DNA of 64,000 bases from Leucobacter ruminantium. Lineage in GTDB: Bacteria; Actinomycetota; Actinomycetes; Actinomycetales; Microbacteriaceae. The notes under the pieces are model-generated. The model saw only the letters and a program-made list of their open reading frames with translations, had not been told where the DNA came from and ran no database searches. The stretch spans positions 35,316 to 99,315 of the forward strand of contig NZ_JAGDYL010000015.1 of assembly GCF_017565705.1 (NCBI RefSeq). Reading direction: 5' to 3'. Position numbers and translations under genes: made by a program. Shown here in pieces: positions 25,853 through 35,283 of this stretch (positions are counted from its first letter, which is position 1; every line of letters starts with the position of its first letter).

Positions 25853-28800
25853 GTGAGCACCAACGCCGTTCGCCCGCAAGACCTCGCAGACCAGGCCGTC
25901 GAACTCGTGCGCCGCTGGCTCCGGGAAGCCGCGGAGTTCCCGGTCGACGCCGCAGCCGCCCGCCTCGCAGGCGTGCTGCGCGACCCGCACGGCCTCGACT
26001 TCACCGTCGGCTTCGTCGACGGCGTCGTGCGCCCCGAAGACCTCGGGGCCGCGGCGAAGAAGCTGCGCGAGCTCACCCCCCTCACCCCGAAGTTCCTGCC
26101 CGCACCCATGCGGGGCGCGATCGGCATCGGCGGCGCCGTCTCGAAGCCGCTTCCCGGCGTCGTCGTGCCGATCGCCCGCCGGGTGCTGCGCGAGATGGTC
26201 AGCCACCTCATCATCGACGCGAGCGACGCGAAGCTCGGCCCCGCGATCGCGAAGATCAAGCGCGACGGGGTGCGCCTCAACATCAACCTGCTCGGCGAGG
26301 CCATCCTCGGCGAGTTCGAGGCGGAGCGACGACTGGCCGGGACGCACAAGCTGCTCGCCCGCGACGACGTCGACTACGTCTCGATCAAGGTCTCCTCGAC
26401 CGTCGCCCCGCACAACCACTGGGCCTTCGACGAAGCCGTCGCCCACATCGAGCAGCAGCTCGTGCCGCTCTTCGAGCGCGCCGCTGCCGCGAGCCCGCAG
26501 AAGTTCATCAACCTCGACATGGAGGAGTACAAGGATCTCGATCTCACGATCGCGGTGTTCAAGCGCATCCTCGACCGACCCGAGTTCACCGGCCTCGAGG
26601 CCGGCATCGTGCTGCAGGCCTACCTCCCCGACGCGCTCGCCGCGATGATGGATCTGCAGGAGTGGTCGGCCGCCCGTGTCGGGCGGGGCGGCGCCCCCGT
26701 CAAGGTGCGCATCGTCAAGGGCGCGAACCTGCCCATGGAGCACGTGGACGCCGCGATCCACGGTTGGCCCGTCGCCACCTGGGGGTCGAAGCAGGCGTCG
26801 GACACGAGCTACAAGGCCGTCATCGACTACGCACTCACACCGGAGCGCGTGAAGAACGTGCGCATCGGGGTGGCGGGTCACAACCTCTTCGATGTCGCCC
26901 TCGCCTGGCTGCTCGCGAAGGCCCGCGGTGCGCAGCAGGGAGTCGAGTTCGAGATGCTGCTCGGCATGGCGACGGGGCAGGCCGAGGCCGTGAAGCGCGA
27001 GGTCGGATCCCTGCTCCTCTACACGCCCGTCGTGCACCCCGAGGAGTTCGACGTCGCGATCGCCTACCTGATCCGCCGCCTCGAGGAGGGCGCGAGCCAG
27101 GAGAACTTCATGTCGGCCGTGTTCGAGCTGAACGACGATCGGACGCTGTTCGAGCGCGAGCAGCAGCGCTTCCTCGCGTCGCTCGAAGATCTCTCTGCCA
27201 TCACGGGCGACGGTTCGGTCGAGACCTACGAGGTGCCCGCCCCGAACCGGCGCCAGGACCGTCGGCGCTACGACGAGGTCGGATCCGCGGCGCGTATCGA
27301 GTCAAAGGTCGAGGCCGGCCGTCGCGGGGAGTTCGAGAACACCCCTGACACCGATCCCGATCTGCCGGGCAACCGGGAATGGGGGCGAGGGATCGCGGAG
27401 CGCATGGTCGACTCGCGGCTCGGCGTCGAGCTCGTGGCCTCGTCGCGCCTCGACTCCGAGGAGCAGGTCGACGAGGCGATCGAGCGCGGCATCGTCGCCG
27501 CCGACGTGTGGCAGGCGCTCGGCGCCGACGAGCGCGCGCGCATCCTGTATCGCGCCGGCGAGGTGCTCGAATCGCGCAGGGCCGAACTGCTCGAGGTCAT
27601 GGGGTCCGAGTGCGGCAAGACGCTCGACCAGGGCGACCCCGAGGTCTCAGAGGCCGTCGACTTCGCGAACTACTACGCGATGCTCGGCCAGCAGCTCGAG
27701 CGGGTCGACGGCGCCGAATACCGCCCCGTGAAGCTCACCGCCGTGATCCCGCCGTGGAACTTCCCCGTGGCGATCCCCGCGGGCGGCGCTCTTTCGGCGC
27801 TCGCGGCCGGATCCTCCGTCATCATCAAGCCCGCCTCGAACTCCGCCCGCTCGGGCGCCGTGATGGTCGAGGCGCTGTGGGAGGCCGGGGTGCCGCGAGA
27901 GGTGCTGCAGCTCGTGCAGTTCTCCGACCGCGGGCTCGGCTCGAAGCTCGTCGCCGACCCGCGCATCGACCGGCTCATCCTCACCGGCGCCTACGAGACC
28001 GCCGTGTCGTTCCGCGAGCTGCGCCGCGACCTCCCGATCCTCGCCGAGACGAGCGGCAAGAACGCCATCATCGTCACCCCCAACGCCGACCTCGACCTCG
28101 CGGCGCGCGACGTCGCGCAGTCGGCATTCGGGCACGCCGGTCAGAAGTGCTCCGCCGCCTCGCTCGTCATCCTCGTCGGTTCCGTCGCGACCTCGCGGCG
28201 CTTCCGCGGCCAGCTGCTCGACGCCGTACGATCCCTCAAGGTCGGCACGCCCGAGCACCTCGATACCCAGATGGGCACCATCATCACCGCTCCGAGCGGC
28301 AAGCTGCTGCGCGGCCTCACCACGCTCGGACCGAGCGAGGAATGGCTCATCGAGCCGCGGCCCCTCGAGAGCGACAGCCCGCTGGCCGTCGACCGCGAGG
28401 GCGCGACGAAGCTCTGGAGCCCCGGCGTGCGCGACGGCGTGCAGCGCGGCTCCGAGTATCACCTCACTGAGTACTTCGGGCCGATCCTCGGCATCATGAC
28501 CGCGGAGACCCTCGACGAGGCGATCGACATGGTGAACGAGATCGACTACGGCCTCACGAGCGGCCTGCACTCGCTCGACCGCGACGACCTCGCGCTCTGG
28601 CTGGACCGCATCCAGGCGGGCAACCTCTACGTCAACCGCGGCATCACGGGCGCCATCGTGCGCCGCCAGTCGTTCGGCGGTTGGAAGAAGTCGGCGATCG
28701 GCGCGGGCACCAAGGCGGGCGGGCCCAACTACCTGCACGGCCTCGGCGATTGGGCCGACGCGCCGGTGGCGGCCGAGCTGCGCGCACCGCGCCCCCGGGC

Positions 28801-29410
28801 CGCGCGCCTGTTGCAGGCGGCCCAGCAGGCCGGCGTCGCGGGTGCCGAGCTCGACTGGCTGCGCGCCGCGCTCGGCAGCGACGCGCACGCCTGGGACGAC
28901 GAGTTCGGGATCGCCCGCGACGCTTCCGGGCTCGGCGTGGAGCGCAACCTGCTGCGCTACCTGCCGGTACCGGTCGTCGTGCGCATCGCCGCAGACGCGC
29001 CCGTGCACCGGGCCGTGCGCGCGATAGCCGCGGGTCTTGCCGCCGGCTCCTCCCCCATCGTGAGCACGCCCGTCGCGCTGCCGCGGCCGATCCTCGAGGC
29101 GCTCGCGGCCGAGGACGTCGACGTGCACTTCGAGGACGCGGCCGCGTGGGCCGATCGCGTGCGATCCCTCGCCGCACAGGACGGCCCGCACGCCGGAGCG
29201 CGCATCCGCGTGATCGCCGGCGACAGTCGCGAGACCGAGGTCGCAGCCGTGCACGAGACCGCGAACGGCAAGCCCGACATCGCGGTCTACGGCGGCGAGG
29301 TCGTCTCGGCCGGGCGCGTCGAGATGCTCCCCCACCTGCACGAGCAGGCCGTATCCATCACGGCGCACCGCTTCGGCACGCCGCACCACCTCTCGGAGGG
29401 ACTCATCTAG
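25853..29410 (+). CDS. putA: bifunctional proline dehydrogenase / L-glutamate gamma-semialdehyde dehydrogenase PutA
   Basis: The 1185-residue protein oxidises proline to glutamate in two steps. Residues about 1-440 form the FAD-linked proline dehydrogenase barrel (LNLLGEAILGEFEAERRL, VSIKVSS, LQAYLPDALAAMMDL near 256). Residues about 480-1000 are the aldehyde dehydrogenase: VIPPWNFPVAIPAGG, ETSGKNAIIVTPNADLD and the catalytic Cys in GHAGQKCSAAS near 765. A C-terminal domain of about 170 residues follows, as in long actinobacterial PutA. No DNA-binding domain is present, so it is not its own repressor. GTG 25853 has GAAAGG upstream. The same frame is open for another kilobase upstream but runs antisense to lysR and is not coding. 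Confidence 0.95.
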   Translation: MSTNAVRPQDLADQAVELVRRWLREAAEFPVDAAAARLAGVLRDPHGLDFTVGFVDGVVRPEDLGAAAKKLRELTPLTPKFLPAPMRGAIGIGGAVSKPLPGVVVPIARRVLREMVSHLIIDASDAKLGPAIAKIKRDGVRLNINLLGEAILGEFEAERRLAGTHKLLARDDVDYVSIKVSSTVAPHNHWAFDEAVAHIEQQLVPLFERAAAASPQKFINLDMEEYKDLDLTIAVFKRILDRPEFTGLEAGIVLQAYLPDALAAMMDLQEWSAARVGRGGAPVKVRIVKGANLPMEHVDAAIHGWPVATWGSKQASDTSYKAVIDYALTPERVKNVRIGVAGHNLFDVALAWLLAKARGAQQGVEFEMLLGMATGQAEAVKREVGSLLLYTPVVHPEEFDVAIAYLIRRLEEGASQENFMSAVFELNDDRTLFEREQQRFLASLEDLSAITGDGSVETYEVPAPNRRQDRRRYDEVGSAARIESKVEAGRRGEFENTPDTDPDLPGNREWGRGIAERMVDSRLGVELVASSRLDSEEQVDEAIERGIVAADVWQALGADERARILYRAGEVLESRRAELLEVMGSECGKTLDQGDPEVSEAVDFANYYAMLGQQLERVDGAEYRPVKLTAVIPPWNFPVAIPAGGALSALAAGSSVIIKPASNSARSGAVMVEALWEAGVPREVLQLVQFSDRGLGSKLVADPRIDRLILTGAYETAVSFRELRRDLPILAETSGKNAIIVTPNADLDLAARDVAQSAFGHAGQKCSAASLVILVGSVATSRRFRGQLLDAVRSLKVGTPEHLDTQMGTIITAPSGKLLRGLTTLGPSEEWLIEPRPLESDSPLAVDREGATKLWSPGVRDGVQRGSEYHLTEYFGPILGIMTAETLDEAIDMVNEIDYGLTSGLHSLDRDDLALWLDRIQAGNLYVNRGITGAIVRRQSFGGWKKSAIGAGTKAGGPNYLHGLGDWADAPVAAELRAPRPRAARLLQAAQQAGVAGAELDWLRAALGSDAHAWDDEFGIARDASGLGVERNLLRYLPVPVVVRIAADAPVHRAVRAIAAGLAAGSSPIVSTPVALPRPILEALAAEDVDVHFEDAAAWADRVRSLAAQDGPHAGARIRVIAGDSRETEVAAVHETANGKPDIAVYGGEVVSAGRVEMLPHLHEQAVSITAHRFGTPHHLSEGLI

Positions 29411-29532
29411 GTTCGACCTCGGCGCGTGCTCCGCAGGGTGTACGACGGCACCGCGCCGAAATGTGCAAGGGTGGTACCCGTCTCCGGTTCCGCCCGTGAA
29501 GCTCCTCCCACCACCCCATAGAAAGGACGACG

Positions 29533-31035
29533 ATGTCCAACCAAGTCTGGCTCTACATCGCTCTCGGGCTCTACTTCGCCGCGATGATCTACATCGGCTG
29601 GCACGCCTCCCGCAAGACCACCGACCACGAGGACTACATGCTCGGCGGCCGCGGCCTGCCTCCCTGGGTCGCGGCGCTCAGCGCGGGCGCATCGGACATG
29701 TCGGGCTGGCTCATCATGGGTCTTCCCGGAGCGATGTACGCGACCGGCCTGGTCGAGGCATGGATCGCGATCGGGCTGCTCATCGGCTCGTACCTCAACT
29801 GGCGCCTCGTCGCGCCCCGGCTGCGCGCCTACAGCGAGGTCTCGCGCAACTCGATCACGATCCCGAGCTTCTTCGAGAACCGGCTGCGCGATCGTACGCG
29901 GATCCTGCGCACGGCCTCCAGCATCATCATCCTCGTGTTCTTCACGCTCTATGCTTCCTCCGGCATGGTCGCGGGCGGCAAGTTCTTCGAGAGCGCCTTC
30001 GACGGCGACTACCTCGTCGGCATGCTCATCGTCACCGCGGTCACGCTCAGCTACACCCTGTTCGGCGGCTTCCTCGGGGCGTCGCTCACCGACGTCGTGC
30101 AGGGCCTCATGATGGTAGTCGCACTGATCCTCGTGCCCGTCATCGCGATCATCAACATCGGCAGCTTCTCCGAGACCGGCGAGCTGATCACCGACGTCAA
30201 CCCCGCCGCGCTGTCCCTCCTCGGCGACGGCAGCCTCGCGGGCGGAGCGCTGATCCTCGCCATTCTGTCTGGCCTGGCCTGGGGCCTCGGCTACTTCGGC
30301 CAGCCGCACATCATCGTGCGCTTCATGGCGCTGCGCAGCTCCCGCGATGCGGCGAGCGCGCGCCGCATCGGCACGAGCTGGCAGTTCCTGTCGCTGCTCG
30401 GCGCCGTGAGCGCGGGCCTCATCGGCATCGCCTACTTCGAGAAGTTCGGCGGAGCGCCGTCGGATCCCGAGGTCGTCGTGCTGCTGCTCTCGCAGACTCT
30501 GCTGCACCCGCTGATCTCCGGTCTGGTGCTCGCCGCCGTACTCGCCGCGATCATGAGCACCCTGTCGAGCCAGCTGATCGTGTGCTCCTCGGCGCTCGTC
30601 GAGGACATCTACCGCGGTCTGAAGAAGGAACAGCCCAGCCAGAAGACGCTCGTGGTGCTCGGGCGCTGCGGCGTGCTGCTCATCGCGATCATCGCTGCGC
30701 TGCTGTCGATCAGCCCGAACGATTCGATCCTCGGGCTCGTCGCCTTCGCGTGGGCGGGATTCGGCGCAGCGTTCGGGCCCGTCGTGCTGCTCAGCCTCTA
30801 CTGGCGCAAGCTCACCAACTGGGGCGCGCTGGCTGCGATGGTCGCGGGATCGGTGACCGTGTTCGTGTGGAAGGCGCTCGACACCGGCCTGTACGAGCTG
30901 CTGCCTGCGTTCGTGGTCGCCACCGTCGTCGCAGTGGTCGTGAGTCTTGCGACCTACCGACGCGACGAGGAGATCGAGCGCGAGTTCACCGAGACCGGGA
31001 CGCTGCTGACGCAGCCCGCCGCGCAGAAGGCGTAG
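29533..31035 (+). CDS. putP: sodium/proline symporter PutP
   Basis: A 500-residue membrane protein of the sodium:solute symporter family with about 13 helices. PutP landmarks are DYMLGGRGLPPWVAALSAGASDMSGWLIMGLPG, given here only as GASDMSGWL, then YFGQPHIIVRFMA, and AWAGFGAAFGPVVLLSLYW. AGAAAGGACG precedes the ATG. It lies 122 bp after putA in the same direction, so uptake and breakdown of proline are encoded together. The match to PutP is strong throughout. Confidence 0.95.
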   Translation: MSNQVWLYIALGLYFAAMIYIGWHASRKTTDHEDYMLGGRGLPPWVAALSAGASDMSGWLIMGLPGAMYATGLVEAWIAIGLLIGSYLNWRLVAPRLRAYSEVSRNSITIPSFFENRLRDRTRILRTASSIIILVFFTLYASSGMVAGGKFFESAFDGDYLVGMLIVTAVTLSYTLFGGFLGASLTDVVQGLMMVVALILVPVIAIINIGSFSETGELITDVNPAALSLLGDGSLAGGALILAILSGLAWGLGYFGQPHIIVRFMALRSSRDAASARRIGTSWQFLSLLGAVSAGLIGIAYFEKFGGAPSDPEVVVLLLSQTLLHPLISGLVLAAVLAAIMSTLSSQLIVCSSALVEDIYRGLKKEQPSQKTLVVLGRCGVLLIAIIAALLSISPNDSILGLVAFAWAGFGAAFGPVVLLSLYWRKLTNWGALAAMVAGSVTVFVWKALDTGLYELLPAFVVATVVAVVVSLATYRRDEEIEREFTETGTLLTQPAAQKA

Positions 31036-31151
31036 TCGCGCGGGCACGGCGGGATCGCCCGCCGCGCCCGCGGAGAGCAACGGCACCCTATGCGAGAGGG
31101 TCCGGCGAGTCCAGGCCCTGGTGCGGGAGCGCTTCGGGGCGCATCATGGAA

Positions 31152-31209
31152 TCACCCGTGACGCGCCGCCCGGCGGTGCAGGTGCCGCGTCACGGGTGAA
31201 ACGGTACGC
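31152..31209. repeat. 14-bp inverted repeat, terminator or leader hairpin
   Basis: TCACCCGTGACGCG (31152-31165) and CGCGTCACGGGTGA (31196-31209) are perfectly complementary with a 30-nt loop. The right arm ends 20 nt before the start of the small acidic gene and just before its GAGGAGG ribosome site. It may end putP transcripts or act in the leader. Confidence 0.65.
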
Positions 31210-31229
31210 CACGAGCAGAGGAGGCCCTC

Positions 31230-31451
31230 ATGACCGTCGATCCGCAGAATCAGACGACATCCGACACCTCGGACGAGGCGGAGCGCGAGGGATCGGCCTC
31301 CGGCGATGCCACCGAGCAGGAACCGGAGAAGCCGACCGACGTCGCCGAGAAGCCGGGCACCGATCACGTCTCGCACGAGCACGAGGACGAGCTCGTCGAC
31401 GAGTGGGGCAAGGAGTCGTTCCCGGGCAGCGACCCACCCGCGCACTACTGA
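31230..31451 (+). CDS. small acidic protein with ESFPGSDPPAHY tail
   Basis: A 73-residue, very acidic and probably disordered protein: the first 45 residues are mostly Asp, Glu, Ser, Thr and Ala, and it ends with WGKESFPGSDPPAHY. A tail of the type ESFPxSDPPA recurs in small actinobacterial and proteobacterial proteins of unknown role. GAGGAGG lies 6 nt before the ATG, which supports real expression. A GAGGGATC copy codes for the EGS inside it. Function unknown. Confidence 0.8.
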   Translation: MTVDPQNQTTSDTSDEAEREGSASGDATEQEPEKPTDVAEKPGTDHVSHEHEDELVDEWGKESFPGSDPPAHY

Positions 31452-31483
31452 GCGATGGGCCGGAGGGAACCCGGACCCGCCTC

Positions 31484-31540
31484 GGTTTCTACTCGCTCGG
31501 TCTCGACTCGATTCGCTCGCTCAACCCGAGGCTCGCTCAA
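31484..31540. repeat. REP-like element, two degenerate tandem copies
   Basis: GGTTTCTACTCGCTCGG and GGTCTCGACTCGATTCGCTC, followed by GCTCAACC, repeat the motif seen at 21047 and 56844. It lies between the small acidic gene and the tRNA terminator. Confidence 0.65.
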
Positions 31541-31558
31541 CAGGTGGAGAGAACGAGA

Positions 31559-31584
31559 GAACCCCCGGCCTCGGCCGGGGGTTC
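31559..31584. terminator. terminator of the tRNA-Thr/tRNA-Met unit
   Basis: GAACCCCCGGCC and GGCCGGGGGTTC form a 12-bp perfect stem with a tight loop, 15 bp beyond the 3' end of tRNA-Met. On the minus strand it is followed by TCTCTCGTTCTCTCC. It can also stop plus-strand transcripts. Confidence 0.85.
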
Positions 31585-31598
31585 TTCGTGACTCTCCG

Positions 31599-31672
31599 TA
31601 GCTGAGGCGGGGCTCGATCCCGCGACCTCACGATTATGAGTCGTGCGCTCTAACCAGCTGAGCTACTCAGCC
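31599..31672 (-). tRNA. tRNA-Met (anticodon CAT)
   Basis: A 74-nt cloverleaf without encoded CCA: acceptor GGCTGAG/CTCAGCT, D-arm AGCTCAGCTGGTTAGAGC, anticodon arm with loop CTCATAA, T-arm with GGATCGAGCC. The T-loop has ATC where TTC is usual. First pair is G-U, not the C-A mismatch of an initiator, so it is an elongator tRNA, or tRNA-Ile with lysidine, which sequence alone does not settle. Confidence 0.92.
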
Positions 31673-31703
31673 ACACCGTGGCTCACAGAACCCAGAGAGT
31701 CAG

Positions 31704-31775
<72 letters not shown>

Positions 31776-31820
31776 GAAGCCACCGCTTCGGAACAGGTTC
31801 CTTGCCGTGGCAACCGTTAG

Positions 31821-31851
31821 AGAATAGCACCTTTCGCATCGAGATGCGAAA
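31821..31851 (-). promoter_or_regulatory. probable tRNA promoter overlapping an inverted repeat
   Basis: On the minus strand TATTCT (plus 31821-31826) is the -10, with TTCGCA 18 bp upstream (31845-31850). The arms TTTCGCATC (31832-31840) and GATGCGAAA (31843-31851) make a 9-bp inverted repeat across the promoter. Confidence 0.5.
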
Positions 31852-31933
31852 TCTGCTTGGCTAGACGTGGAAGGCCTCGCGTGTCGCGCAGATCGCGGCG
31901 GCAGTACGGCTTACGCAGAGCAGAGGAGAACGG

Positions 31934-32449
31934 GTGAACGGCCGCATCGTGGGTGTGATCGGAGTGGTGCTTGCGCTATGGATGGCGCTCGGTCGATGGG
32001 CGTTCGGTATCGGCGGATCCCTCACCCTCTGGTACCTGCCGACGATCGCCCTCACCTACTCGGCCCTGCAGCTGTGGCTGGGGCATCGCTTGCGGGTGAC
32101 GAGGGATCGCGACCGCCGCATCGGACGCGCCACGGTCGTGTCGCTCGTGCTGTCCTGGGTCTGTGCGCTCGGCTTCGGCCTCACGGTGCCCGACCTGGCC
32201 CCCGGAGGTCTGGCGTCGATCATGGGGCTCTGGACGGGCTCGGCGCTCTCGACCGAGATGTCGATCGCGCTGTGCAACCCGCTCGGCATCATCGCCTTCG
32301 CGACCGCCATCGCGGCGCTGGCGTTCTCCTACGCCGACGCCCGCGATCCGCGCCCCGAGGAGGACGAATACGATGACGGGCTCGGCTCCGGTCACAGCGG
32401 AGCCGACCAAGCCGGCAGCACGGGTATGGCGCCCCACCCCCTCGCCTAG
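31934..32449 (+). CDS. small four-helix membrane protein, unknown function
   Basis: The 171-residue product has four predicted membrane helices (about residues 3-22, 30-50, 65-87 and 110-135) and a hydrophilic acidic tail rich in Asp, Glu, Gly and Ser. The GTG start has AGAGGAG 6 nt upstream. No catalytic or transport motif is recognisable. It is convergent with nusG and shares the terminator at 32499-32539. It lies between tRNA genes and the secE-nusG block. I do not recognise a family. Confidence 0.72.
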   Translation: MNGRIVGVIGVVLALWMALGRWAFGIGGSLTLWYLPTIALTYSALQLWLGHRLRVTRDRDRRIGRATVVSLVLSWVCALGFGLTVPDLAPGGLASIMGLWTGSALSTEMSIALCNPLGIIAFATAIAALAFSYADARDPRPEEDEYDDGLGSGHSGADQAGSTGMAPHPLA

Positions 32450-32498
32450 GACGCGCGGCAGCGATCAGGGCGGAAGGTACGACCGAAGCCCCGCACGG

Positions 32499-32539
32499 CG
32501 AAACGCCCCGCTGCTCCGGAGAGCAGGCGGGGCGTTTCG
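32499..32539. terminator. terminator of secE-nusG
   Basis: CGAAACGCCCCGC (32499-32511) pairs with GCGGGGCGTTTCG (32527-32539), and the loop folds further through TGCTC/GAGCA. This strong hairpin follows the nusG stop by 33 bp. No ribosomal protein gene follows. Confidence 0.88.
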
Positions 32540-32572
32540 GAAGCCTCGGTGCGGGGCGGAGCCCCGGCAGCC

Positions 32573-33385
32573 TCAGACGACCTTGGTGACCTGATCGAAC
32601 GACAGCTCGACGGGGGTCTCGCGCTCGAACAGCGAGACGAGCACGGTCAGCTTGCCTGCAGCGGGGTTGATCTCGCTGATGGTGCCAGGCAGACCCTCGA
32701 ACGAGCCCGACTTGATGGTGATCGTCTCGCCGATCTCGAAGTCGATCTCGACGTTGCCCTGGGCCGCGGCGTTCGCGGCCGCCTTGCCCTTCGCGGTGGC
32801 GGCGGGCTCGAGCTCGACGGTGCTCTTGAGCATCTCGAACGCCTCGTTGAGGCGCAGCGGCACGGGATCGTTGGCGTTGCCCACGAAGCCGGTGACACCG
32901 GGCGTGTGGCGCACGACGCCCCAGGTGAGCTCGTTGAGGTTCATGCGCACGAGCACGTAGCCCGGGATGCGCACGCGGGTGACCATCTTGCGCTGGCCGT
33001 TCTTGACCTCCATGACCTCTTCCATCGGCACCTGGATCTCGTAGATGTCATCCACGGCACCCATGGTCTCGCGACGGTTCCAGAGGTTGGACTTCACCTT
33101 GCGCTCGTAGCCGGCGTAGGTGTGGATCACGAACCACTTGCCCGGGCGGCGGCGCAGGTCTTTCTTGAAGGCCTTGTAGGGATCCTCCGAGGTCTCGCCC
33201 TCGACGGCCTCCTCCTCGGCCTCCGCGTCGACGATGGCGTTCGCGGCGGCCTCGGCCTCTTCCGCGCTGTCGATGTCGAGCGCGTCGGTGACGGCGGCGT
33301 CGGCAACGGGATCGACCGACTGCGCCAGCGCGTCGAGCGCGGCGTCGAGATCGGCCTCGGGGTTGTTGCTGTTCTCGCTCGTCAT
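32573..33385 (-). CDS. nusG: transcription antitermination factor NusG
   Basis: NusG binds RNA polymerase and couples it to Rho or the ribosome. The 270-residue product has a 75-residue Asp/Glu/Ala-rich N-terminal extension, then the NGN domain (KWFVIHTYAGYERKVKSNL, VPMEEVMEVKNGQRK, IPGYVLVRMNL, GVTGFVG) and the C-terminal KOW domain (GSFEGLPGTISEI). E. coli NusG is about 180 residues; acidic extensions are usual in actinobacteria. secE lies 60 bp upstream. Confidence 0.97.
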   Translation of the reverse strand: MTSENSNNPEADLDAALDALAQSVDPVADAAVTDALDIDSAEEAEAAANAIVDAEAEEEAVEGETSEDPYKAFKKDLRRRPGKWFVIHTYAGYERKVKSNLWNRRETMGAVDDIYEIQVPMEEVMEVKNGQRKMVTRVRIPGYVLVRMNLNELTWGVVRHTPGVTGFVGNANDPVPLRLNEAFEMLKSTVELEPAATAKGKAAANAAAQGNVEIDFEIGETITIKSGSFEGLPGTISEINPAAGKLTVLVSLFERETPVELSFDQVTKVV

Positions 33386-33445
33386 GTGTATTGCCTCACT
33401 GTGCGTTCGGGGTTCGTAAGATCGGGGCTCGCTCGCCGACCGCGG

Positions 33446-33721
33446 TCAGCTGAGCGGAGTGCCGAAGACGAAGACCGTGAACCAGCCGAACGCCTGATCG
33501 AGCACCCACACCAGGGCCATCATGATGACGACGAAGGCGATCACCACGATGGTGAAGTTGATCAGTTCCTTGCGAGTCGGGGTGACGACCTTCTTCAGCT
33601 CGGCGAACACCTGCTGGATGAAGAGGATGATCCGACCGAACCAGCTGCGCTTGGCAGCACGATCCGCCTTGGCGCGCTCGACAAGCCCGCCGCCGCTCTC
33701 CTCGACCTCACTGCTGCTCAC
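33446..33721 (-). CDS. secE: preprotein translocase subunit SecE
   Basis: SecE is the clamp of the SecYEG channel. The 91-residue product has a hydrophilic N-terminus, the amphipathic helix with VFAELKKVVTPTRKELI, and one membrane helix (VVIAFVVIMMALVWVLD). GTG 33721 is preferred because AAAGGA lies 7 nt upstream; GTG 33727 would put it 1 nt away. The order tRNA-Trp, secE, nusG is conserved in bacteria. Confidence 0.95.
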   Translation of the reverse strand: MSSSEVEESGGGLVERAKADRAAKRSWFGRIILFIQQVFAELKKVVTPTRKELINFTIVVIAFVVIMMALVWVLDQAFGWFTVFVFGTPLS

Positions 33722-33777
33722 TCGCACGTCCTTTCATCACCCCGCCCGACGCCGGGGAGCGCCGAACAGGAACGTGG

Positions 33778-33850
33778 CAGGGCGGACAGGACTCGAACCT
33801 GCAACCTGCGGTTTTGGAGACCGCTGCGCTACCAATTGCGCCACCGCCCT
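33778..33850 (-). tRNA. tRNA-Trp (anticodon CCA)
   Basis: A 73-nt cloverleaf without CCA: acceptor AGGGCGG/CCGCCCT, D-arm GCGCAATTGGTAGCGC, anticodon stem GCGGT/ACCGC with loop CTCCAAA, T-arm with GGTTCGAGTCC. Its place directly before secE supports the call. Confidence 0.96.
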
Positions 33851-34049
33851 ATGGAATCCACCGCCGCAGAACCCCTGATCCCGCCGAGCCGAGAGGCTCT
33901 TACGGGCACAGAAAATTCTGGCGAAAGTCAATCACCGAGGAACACTCTACGCGATCCCGCTCCGCTTGTCGAACCGGGGCGGCGCGCCGGGCCGGCCGCA
34001 GCGGGGTCCGGCTGGAAATATGCTCTGCGAGCCCGCCCCCGTCTTGGCA

Positions 34050-34055
34050 TACGCT
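34050..34055 (+). promoter_or_regulatory. leaderless -10 element for the aminotransferase
   Basis: TACGCT ends 6 nt before the GTG at 34062. The GGAG between them is too close to the start to act as a ribosome site, so a leaderless message is the better reading. Confidence 0.5.
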
Positions 34056-34061
34056 TGGAGG

Positions 34062-35270
34062 GTGACTGAGACTCCCCGCCTTTCGAAGAAGATCGCCGCC
34101 ATCGCAGAATCCGCGACCCTCAAGGTCGATGCGAAGGCGAAAGCCCTGCAGGCCGAGGGCCGCCCCGTCATCAGCTACGCCGCGGGTGAGCCCGACTTCG
34201 CGACGCCCGCTCACATCGTCGATGCGGCGCGCGCCGCACTCGACGATCCCAAGAACTTCCGGTACACCGCCGCGGCCGGTCTTCCCGAGCTGCGCGAGGC
34301 GATCGCGGCCAAGACCGCCCGCGACTCGGGCTGGGATGTCCCGGCCTCGCAGGTGATCGTCACGAACGGCGGCAAGCAGGCCGTCTACCAGTCCTTCCAG
34401 GTGCTGCTCGATCCGGGCGACGAGGTCATCGTGCCCACTCCGTACTGGACCACCTACCCCGAGGCGATCCAGCTCGCAGACGGCGTGCCCGTCGAGGTCT
34501 TCGCGGGTGCCGATCAGGGGTACAAGGTGACTGTCGAGCAGCTCGACGCCGCGCTCACGGAGCGCACCAAGGTGCTGCTGTTCGTCTCTCCGTCGAACCC
34601 TACCGGCGCCGTGTACTCACCGGAGGAGACCCGCGCGATCGGCGAGTGGGCCCAGGAGAAGGGCCTCTGGGTCATCTCCGACGAGATCTACCAGAACTTG
34701 ACCTACGACGGCGTGCGCGCCACCTCGATCGTCGAGGCCGTCCCCGCCCTCCGCGACCGCACGATCCTCGTGAACGGCGTCGCGAAGACCTACGCGATGA
34801 CCGGCTGGCGTCTCGGCTGGATGATCGGCCCGGCCGACATCATCAAGGGCGCGGCGAACCTCCAGTCGCACCTCACTTCGAACATCAACAACATCGCCCA
34901 GCGCGCAGGCGTAGCAGCGCTCACCGGTTCGCAGGAGCCGATCGAGGAGATGCGCCAGGCGTTCGACCGCCGCCGCAAGCTCATCGTCGCCGAGCTGAAC
35001 GCTGTGCCCGGTTTCAACTGCCCCACGCCCGAGGGCGCGTTCTACGCCTACGTCGACGTCACCGCCGCCCTCGACAAGACCTACCGCGGCGTGACGCCGA
35101 CCACCTCGCTCGATCTCGCCGACCTCATCCTCTCGGAAGCCGAGGTCGCGGCGGTACCCGGCGAGGCCTTCGGACCGAGCGGCTACCTGCGCTTCAGCTA
35201 CGCGCTCGGCGACGAGGCGCTCCTCGAGGGCGTGCGCCGCATCCAGGCGCTGCTCTCCGAGGCCGAGTAG
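34062..35270 (+). CDS. pyridoxal-phosphate aminotransferase, aspartate type
   Basis: The 402-residue class I aminotransferase matches bacterial aspartate aminotransferases of subgroup I-beta: [61 protein letters not shown], and the PLP lysine in [16 protein letters not shown] (near residue 243), with the Arg at FRFSYA-like RFSYAL near the end. It makes aspartate or related amino acids in the cytoplasm. The true start is GTG 34062, since upstream in-frame ATGs lie before the -10 element. It faces away from tRNA-Trp and ends at a convergent terminator. Confidence 0.93.
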   Translation: MTETPRLSKKIAAIAESATLKVDAKAKALQAEGRPVISYAAGEPDFATPAHIVDAARAALDDPKNFRYTAAAGLPELREAIAAKTARDSGWDVPASQVIVTNGGKQAVYQSFQVLLDPGDEVIVPTPYWTTYPEAIQLADGVPVEVFAGADQGYKVTVEQLDAALTERTKVLLFVSPSNPTGAVYSPEETRAIGEWAQEKGLWVISDEIYQNLTYDGVRATSIVEAVPALRDRTILVNGVAKTYAMTGWRLGWMIGPADIIKGAANLQSHLTSNINNIAQRAGVAALTGSQEPIEEMRQAFDRRRKLIVAELNAVPGFNCPTPEGAFYAYVDVTAALDKTYRGVTPTTSLDLADLILSEAEVAAVPGEAFGPSGYLRFSYALGDEALLEGVRRIQALLSEAE

Positions 35271-35283
35271 CCTCCGCGAGGCG

